Source: JACVRN01 sp036389255 (GTDB taxonomy: Bacteria > Acidobacteriota > Blastocatellia > Pyrinomonadales > Pyrinomonadaceae). From it: a stretch of DNA of 64,000 bases. The stretch spans positions 62,001 to 126,000 of the forward strand of contig DASVQI010000006.1 in the NCBI GenBank assembly GCA_036389255.1. The letters are read 5' to 3'. Position numbers and translations under genes: made by a program. The notes under the pieces are model-generated. The model worked only from the letters and a program-made list of their open reading frames with translations, ran no database searches and was not told where the DNA came from. Below, piece after piece: positions 59,940 through 64,000 of the stretch; position 1 is the stretch's first letter; each line of letters starts with the position of its first letter.

Positions 59940-60485
59940 TTAATGGCCCGCGGCTGCGCCTGCTGTACGAATGCGTGCGGGACGGCGTTCGTGCTTTGTG
60001 CAGGCGCGCGTCAGCGCCTGTTCGACGCGCGTATCCACGTTGCATTCGGGCTGGCGGCAGACGGCCGCGAGCTCCGAGACGACAAGGTAGCGTGCGCGCT
60101 CCAGCATACGCTGCTCGCGGAAAGAGAGCGGCTTGAGATGGCTTAAAAACGTCAGGTTCTTAAGCACCTCTGCGACTTCAAAGATGTCGCCCGTGCGCAT
60201 CTTCTCAGAGAAGTCCTTGAAACGATCCTTCCAGTCATTGGCGGGGGACGAGAAATCATCTGCTAAATGTTTAAGTAGCAACTCGCATTCGCCTGAAGAG
60301 ATCGGGGAACGAAGGCCAACTTCCGTGGCGTTGGCGACCGGAACTAATACAACCGAATTGGTAGCAGCAAGACGAAGCGTATAGAAGGGAAGTGAGGCTG
60401 CGCCTATTTGCTTCTGCTCAATCTGCTCGATGGTTCCGATCCCGTGGTTTGGGTAAACGACTTTCTGGCCGACCTTAAAGCCCAC
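59940..60485 (-). CDS. CarD/CdnL-family transcription regulator
   Basis: The start is the GTG at 60485 with GGAGGTG ahead; upstream codons have no clear site. The 181-residue protein begins VGFKVGQKVVYPNHGIGTIEQIEQKQIG, the hallmark RNA polymerase-binding Tudor-like fold of CarD. The remaining helical domain (TFLSHLKPLSFREQRMLERARYLVVSELA) binds promoter DNA upstream of -10. CarD stabilises open complexes at many promoters and is essential or stress-linked in several phyla. The C-terminal tail (ACTKHERRPARIR) is basic. Confidence 0.9.
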   Translation of the reverse strand: MGFKVGQKVVYPNHGIGTIEQIEQKQIGAASLPFYTLRLAATNSVVLVPVANATEVGLRSPISSGECELLLKHLADDFSSPANDWKDRFKDFSEKMRTGDIFEVAEVLKNLTFLSHLKPLSFREQRMLERARYLVVSELAAVCRQPECNVDTRVEQALTRACTKHERRPARIRTAGAAAGH

Positions 60486-60675
60486 CGTAACACCTCCATC
60501 GATTTTCAAAAAAGAATTTGACTCAAAAACGACACATGCAATTTGAGGGTCTGCCAACCCTTTTCTATTAGGGGTACATGCGACGCGCTGAGTCTAGCGT
60601 CGGGTTCGCTCTATCTAACGAAAGTGTAACAAAGAGAAGCGACAGGTGACAAGGGAGAAGCGACGAAGAAGAAGA

Positions 60676-60743
60676 AGTTTTCAGTTTTCAGAAAAAGCAG
60701 ACCTGCCTTCTTGCTGAAAACCGGAAACTCGAAACTGAAAACT
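60676..60743. repeat. Hairpin of TTTTCAG words after the histidine kinase gene
   Basis: AGTTTTCAG at the left can pair with CTGAAAACT at 60735-60743, and TTTTCAG (60685-60691) with CTGAAAA (60714-60720). The words match those at 41023-41082. It lies just past the kinase stop at 60747, as expected of a terminator. Confidence 0.6.
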
Positions 60744-60746
60744 GTC

Positions 60747-62021
60747 TTACTCGCGTCGCGGCAGCTCAAGCGTAAAGGTTGTGCCGGTGCCAATCTCGGA
60801 TTGGACTGTAGCTTCGCCGCCGTGCGCTCGTGCCAGATGTTTGACGATTGCTAGGCCGAGGCCCGTGCCACCCATGGCGCGAGAGCGTGCGCCGTCCACC
60901 CTGTAGAAGCGCTCGAAGATGCGCGGCAGATATTCGGACGAGATGCCTTCGCCCGTGTCCTCTACATGTATGCGGTCGCGTGAGTCTACGGCTTCATGAT
61001 GCACGCGCACGCTGCCGCCCTCTCTGTTGAACTTGATGGCGTTGTCTACGAGGTTGGTGAGCATCTGTTCAAGGCGTCTTGCTTCGGCATACACGACTGC
61101 GGCTTCCGCCACCTCGTTGTGAAGGGCCACGTTCGAGCCTTGCGCCTGAGAGGCAAGGCTCGTCATGACATCTTCCACCAGCGAGCGGAGCCGAACCGGC
61201 TGAGGCTCTACCGTGACCGTCCCGGCCTCTATGGCCGATAGCTCGAGTATGTCGTCAATCAGGTTGTGCATGCGTGCGGCGTTCTTGCGTATCACCGAGA
61301 GGAAGCGACGGTTGTCGGCGGGGTCGTCAATCGCGCCGTCTTCGAGCGTCTCTATGAATGCGATGATGGCAGTCAGCGGCGTTCTCAACTCGTGCGAGAC
61401 GTTAGAGAGAAATTCCTGTCGCACGCGCTCCAGCCGCTCCAGCCGTGTGATGTCAAAGAAGATTCCCAGCGCAAGGCTCTGCTCGCCTCTGGACGCGAGA
61501 GGCGCGACGCGAAGGTCAAAGGTGCGGCGCTCGCCTGCGCCGTTGACTTCGACCTTGACTTCGGCGCGCTCGCCCCGCTTGAGCGCCGCGTTGAAGGCTT
61601 GATGCACGGAAGGGTTTCTGGTCACTTCCGTCAAACGGCGCGATTCAAAGGGGCCGCTCACGGCCTGAAATATGTCGCGCGCGGCCCTGTTGGACGAGAC
61701 GACGGTCATGGAATCGTCAATCATCAGCATCCCTTCACGCATGCTGTTCATGGTCGCATCCAGCAGCGCCACGCGGCTCAGCGCCCGCTCGGCCTTCGTA
61801 TAAGCGGCGCGTGATTCCGGCTCTTTGATGGGGAGCGCGGCGGCCTGCTCCGTCTGGCTGTAGTCTTTTTGAGGTAAGAGGAGCCATGCGGCGACAGCGC
61901 CTGTCAGGGCGGCGCACGCGCCAAAGATAGCCGCAGCCGGTTGCCACAGGGCCAGAAAGATAAAGGCAGCAAGCGTCACCGCCATAAAGAGTGAGCCCAG
62001 AAACATGCTGCGACGCGACAT
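60747..62021 (-). CDS. PhoR-type sensor histidine kinase
   Basis: This 424-residue kinase has two membrane helices near the N terminus (FLGSLFMAVTLAAFIFLALW and AIFGACAALTGAVAAWLLL), with only a few residues outside, then a PAS domain (about 85-190: RVALLDATMNSMREGMLMIDDSMTVVSSN). The HisKA phospho-acceptor His is in LSNVSHELRTPLTAIIAFIETL. The ATPase domain has the N box TNLVDNAIKFN, G1 DTGEGI, F box FERFYRVD, and G2 GGTGLGLAIVKH. Tiny loops suggest it senses within the membrane. No response regulator is adjacent. Confidence 0.92.
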   Translation of the reverse strand: MSRRSMFLGSLFMAVTLAAFIFLALWQPAAAIFGACAALTGAVAAWLLLPQKDYSQTEQAAALPIKEPESRAAYTKAERALSRVALLDATMNSMREGMLMIDDSMTVVSSNRAARDIFQAVSGPFESRRLTEVTRNPSVHQAFNAALKRGERAEVKVEVNGAGERRTFDLRVAPLASRGEQSLALGIFFDITRLERLERVRQEFLSNVSHELRTPLTAIIAFIETLEDGAIDDPADNRRFLSVIRKNAARMHNLIDDILELSAIEAGTVTVEPQPVRLRSLVEDVMTSLASQAQGSNVALHNEVAEAAVVYAEARRLEQMLTNLVDNAIKFNREGGSVRVHHEAVDSRDRIHVEDTGEGISSEYLPRIFERFYRVDGARSRAMGGTGLGLAIVKHLARAHGGEATVQSEIGTGTTFTLELPRRE

Positions 62022-62048
62022 GATGATTCTTTTAGCTAAGGAAGGCGG

Positions 62049-62218
62049 CGGACTTTAGTAGTGTGTCAGTTTGAAATCTAAAGAAGTAATTCACCGCAGA
62101 GACGCAGAGACACGCAGAGGAAAGCGCAGAGAGATGAATGCTTTTCTCAGCGCCCCCTCCGCGTTTCTCTGCGTCTCTGCGGTGATTGATTTTGAAATTG
62201 ACCCACTACTCGGACTTT
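62049..62218. mobile_element. MITE-like element with 8-bp target duplication
   Basis: An element of 154 bp (62057-62210) is flanked by identical CGGACTTT copies (62049-62056 and 62211-62218). Its ends are terminal inverted repeats: left AGTAGTGTGTCAGTTTGAAA and the reverse complement of the right, AGTAGTGGGTCAATTTCAAA, agree at 17 of 20 positions. Inside, perfect 20-bp arms (62091-62110 and 62166-62185) of CGCAGAGA words form a hairpin. It has no room for a transposase, so it would need one in trans. The 8-bp duplication is used by several IS families; I cannot name the parent. Confidence 0.8.
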
Positions 62219-62524
62219 CGTCTTCTTGCTTCTTCGGCAAACTCCCGTAAGCGCTAGCCTACGCCATCCGGCAGCCTCTATGCAATCGCCCCGCGCCTCG
62301 CCTGCATTCTGGCAGCCATTCTTCCAAAGTGACTGACCGATTTCTGTCATTTTGAGAGAATCGCTTGACGGGTCAACCCGGCTGCGGCGGCTAAGTCCTT
62401 CATTTTATTAGGCCGCGCTTTCGATTCGGTCATGGCATGGTGCTCGCCTAATGAGCAACGGCCCGGCCTGCCCCTTTCGGCCTCTCTTCTGTTTCGTGCC
62501 CGACTTTTCTTCTAGAGCAACCCG
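62219..62524. other. Leader region between the MITE and the GNAT gene
   Basis: It holds the likely promoter of the plus-strand gene at 62525. TTGACGGGTCAACCC near 62365 could be a -35 or a small palindrome. No gene or known RNA is visible. Confidence 0.35.
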
Positions 62525-63430
62525 ATGCCTTCCACCTATCTCAGCGCCGGAGTAGAAGCTAACGCTTCCACGCTGCTGTCTCTACAGCATTCGGAGGCAG
62601 AGGCTGCGTGTATAGATGCTCTGACGGACAAAGACCGCACGGAAGTCCTCTCGTTTCTGTCGCTTCGGCCCATCCATACGGTCTTCATGGCCGGGCTGAT
62701 ACTCGATAACGGGCTCGACAGCCCGCTCAATCGCGGAGCCTTCTACGGCCACAGGAATCAGGACGGACAGCTTGTAGGCGTAGCGCTCATAGGCCAGAAG
62801 AACGTTATAGAAGCGCACACCGAATCCGCCTTTAAGACCCTGATGAAATTGGCGCTCTCGCACCCGCGACTACAGTTGATACGCGGCGAAGAGAGCCGAA
62901 TGGAGCTGCTTTTGTCTTATCTGAATGACCTCGGACAGCCGCCGCGCCTCGCCTGCCGCGAGATACTTCTTGAGCAGACGGCCGTTTGCGAGGGGCTTGA
63001 GCCGGTCAAAGAGCTTTGCAGCGCGAATCCGAAAGACCTTGAGCAAATCATGGCCATCAACGCCGCGATGGCCTTTGAAGAGAGCGGGACAAATCCCTTG
63101 AAGCGCGACTTGAAGGGAATGACCCAGCGCACGCTGAGACGCATAGAGCTTGGACGCGTCTGGGTCTTGGCCAAAGAGGGACAGATTATTTTCAAGGCCG
63201 ACACCATCTCGGTCGCGCCCAAGGCAATCTTTCTGGAAGGCATTTACGTCCATCCTCGGGAAAGAGGGCGCGGCATAGGCTCGCGCTGCTTGACTCAACT
63301 GGGGAGCATACTCCTGAAGAGCGCGCCTTCGCTCACCATCGTTGTCAATCAGGAGAACGTGCGTGCGCTGGCGCTTTACCAGAGATTGAATTACCAGCTA
63401 CGCAGCCCGTACCTCACGGTCTACTTCTAA
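62525..63430 (+). CDS. GNAT-family acetyltransferase with N-terminal extra domain
   Basis: This 301-residue protein has a C-terminal GNAT domain with IFLEGIYVHPRERGRGIGSRCLTQLG (acetyl-CoA loop RGRGIG) and NQENVRALALYQRLNY, the usual end. The first half (about 30-150: VLSFLSLRPIHTVFMAGLILDNGL ... GVALIGQKNVIEAHTESAFKTLM) looks like the DUF4081 domain seen in front of GNATs. The target is unknown. ATG has no clear ribosome site. It is followed 14 nt later by a membrane protein gene, so both may be one operon. Confidence 0.84.
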   Translation: MPSTYLSAGVEANASTLLSLQHSEAEAACIDALTDKDRTEVLSFLSLRPIHTVFMAGLILDNGLDSPLNRGAFYGHRNQDGQLVGVALIGQKNVIEAHTESAFKTLMKLALSHPRLQLIRGEESRMELLLSYLNDLGQPPRLACREILLEQTAVCEGLEPVKELCSANPKDLEQIMAINAAMAFEESGTNPLKRDLKGMTQRTLRRIELGRVWVLAKEGQIIFKADTISVAPKAIFLEGIYVHPRERGRGIGSRCLTQLGSILLKSAPSLTIVVNQENVRALALYQRLNYQLRSPYLTVYF

Positions 63431-63444
63431 AGGAAAAGAGAGCC

Positions 63445-64000
63445 GTGCACACCTCGTCAGAGCAAAACTTCAGACAAAAGCTTACCTTCCCCTTCCAGTG
63501 GTTGGTGATTGTCACAGGTCTGCTCATCTCCGTTTACTACGCCGTTAATCTACCGCTTGAGATAATAGATCTCAGGTTCCTGCTGCTGGCGTCGCTGACG
63601 CTCATCATCAGCTCGCGCGTCGCCATCAAAGTTCCACGCTTTGGCAGCAACATCACCATCTCCGACACCTTCATCTTTCTTGCGATACTACTTTACGGCG
63701 GCTCGGCAGGCATACTGCTTTCGGCTGCCGAAGGCTTGAGCAGTGGCGCTCGCGTCGGGCGCAAGGCTCGCACCATTCTCTTTAACTCGTCGGTCATGGC
63801 TTGCTCGGCCTTCGCCACGGTTCAGTCTGTTAGCCTCTGCTTCGGAAGCACGTCGGGCCTAACAGAACAAAGCTTTCCCATGACCGTGACGGCGCTTTCC
63901 GTGATGGCGCTCGTGCAGTACTTCACCAACACGGGGATGGTCGCGCTGGCCATGTCCTTCAAGTACGGCCACACCTTCTGGGACATGTGGAGCAAGAATT
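63445..64000 (+). CDS. Polytopic membrane protein, N-terminal part (cut by window edge)
   Basis: A GTG at 63445 (AGGAAAAGAG ahead) opens a frame that runs off the end; 185 residues are visible. They include at least five hydrophobic segments: FQWLVIVTGLLISVYYAV, FLLLASLTLIIS, ISDTFIFLAILLYGGSAGILLSAAEG, TILFNSSVMACSAFATVQ, and TALSVMALVQYFTNTGMVALAM. The layout resembles the sensory membrane part of GGDEF or HD-GYP signalling proteins, but the output domain is off the edge, so this is not proven. Confidence 0.75.
   Translation, partial: MHTSSEQNFRQKLTFPFQWLVIVTGLLISVYYAVNLPLEIIDLRFLLLASLTLIISSRVAIKVPRFGSNITISDTFIFLAILLYGGSAGILLSAAEGLSSGARVGRKARTILFNSSVMACSAFATVQSVSLCFGSTSGLTEQSFPMTVTALSVMALVQYFTNTGMVALAMSFKYGHTFWDMWSKN

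Overview
The window is a stretch of chromosome from an Acidobacteriota bacterium, most likely class Blastocatellia (inference). The evidence is four secreted proteins of the acidobacterial VWFA-related family (TIGR03436), a DUF4388/TonB-like gene pair, a CarD regulator, GC-rich DNA with frequent ATA isoleucine codons, and ordinary Gram-negative envelope genes. I see no prophage, rRNA, tRNA or CRISPR array. One small transposon-like element (MITE) is present. GTG and TTG starts are common. Long antisense ORFs are shadows of real genes.

Layout. 1-5 kb: a multi-PAS sensor protein with an N-terminal receiver, cut by the left edge, and two adjacent VWA proteins. 5-10.4 kb: the operon ileS-lspA-lgt-rluD on the minus strand. 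10.5-14.8 kb: two small membrane-anchored proteins, a GAF/sigma-54 activator and a lytic transglycosylase. 15-18 kb: an FmdB-type zinc ribbon protein, a third VWA protein, an aminotransferase and a small membrane protein. 18-25.5 kb: an acylation-type cluster of SGNH hydrolase, (fluoride riboswitch and crcB), AlgI-like MBOAT acyltransferase, a second SGNH hydrolase with a zinc ribbon, an acyl carrier protein and a ketoacyl-ACP synthase III. 25.6-29.2 kb: a fourth VWA protein and a DUF1624 membrane protein. 29-37 kb: TPR/PEGA protein, Slt-type transglycosylase, GAF protein, receiver-only response regulator with a small unknown partner, and a secreted amidohydrolase. 37-49 kb: dienelactone hydrolase, PfkB kinase, uvrC, envelope proteins, tdk, an NTP phosphatase, a LeuA-like DRE-TIM enzyme and an M20 peptidase. 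49-60 kb: DUF4388 and TonB-like proteins, dacB, GT9 glycosyltransferase, gpmI, a GNAT protein, eno, a CNNM/CorC-type protein and CarD. 60.7-64 kb: a PhoR-type histidine kinase, a MITE, a GNAT protein and the start of a polytopic membrane protein.

The most interesting items are these. (1) MBOAT + carrier protein + SGNH + KASIII resembles the DltB/DltC/DltD logic, with a ketosynthase in place of the adenylating ligase. (2) A fluoride riboswitch before crcB has a pseudoknot strand that is also part of a terminator stem. (3) Many long intergenic hairpins are built from short repeated words, with perfect arms of up to 33 bp, mostly at gene ends. (4) A 154-bp inverted-repeat element is flanked by an exact 8-bp direct duplication.

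All names rest on motifs read by eye. No database search was possible.
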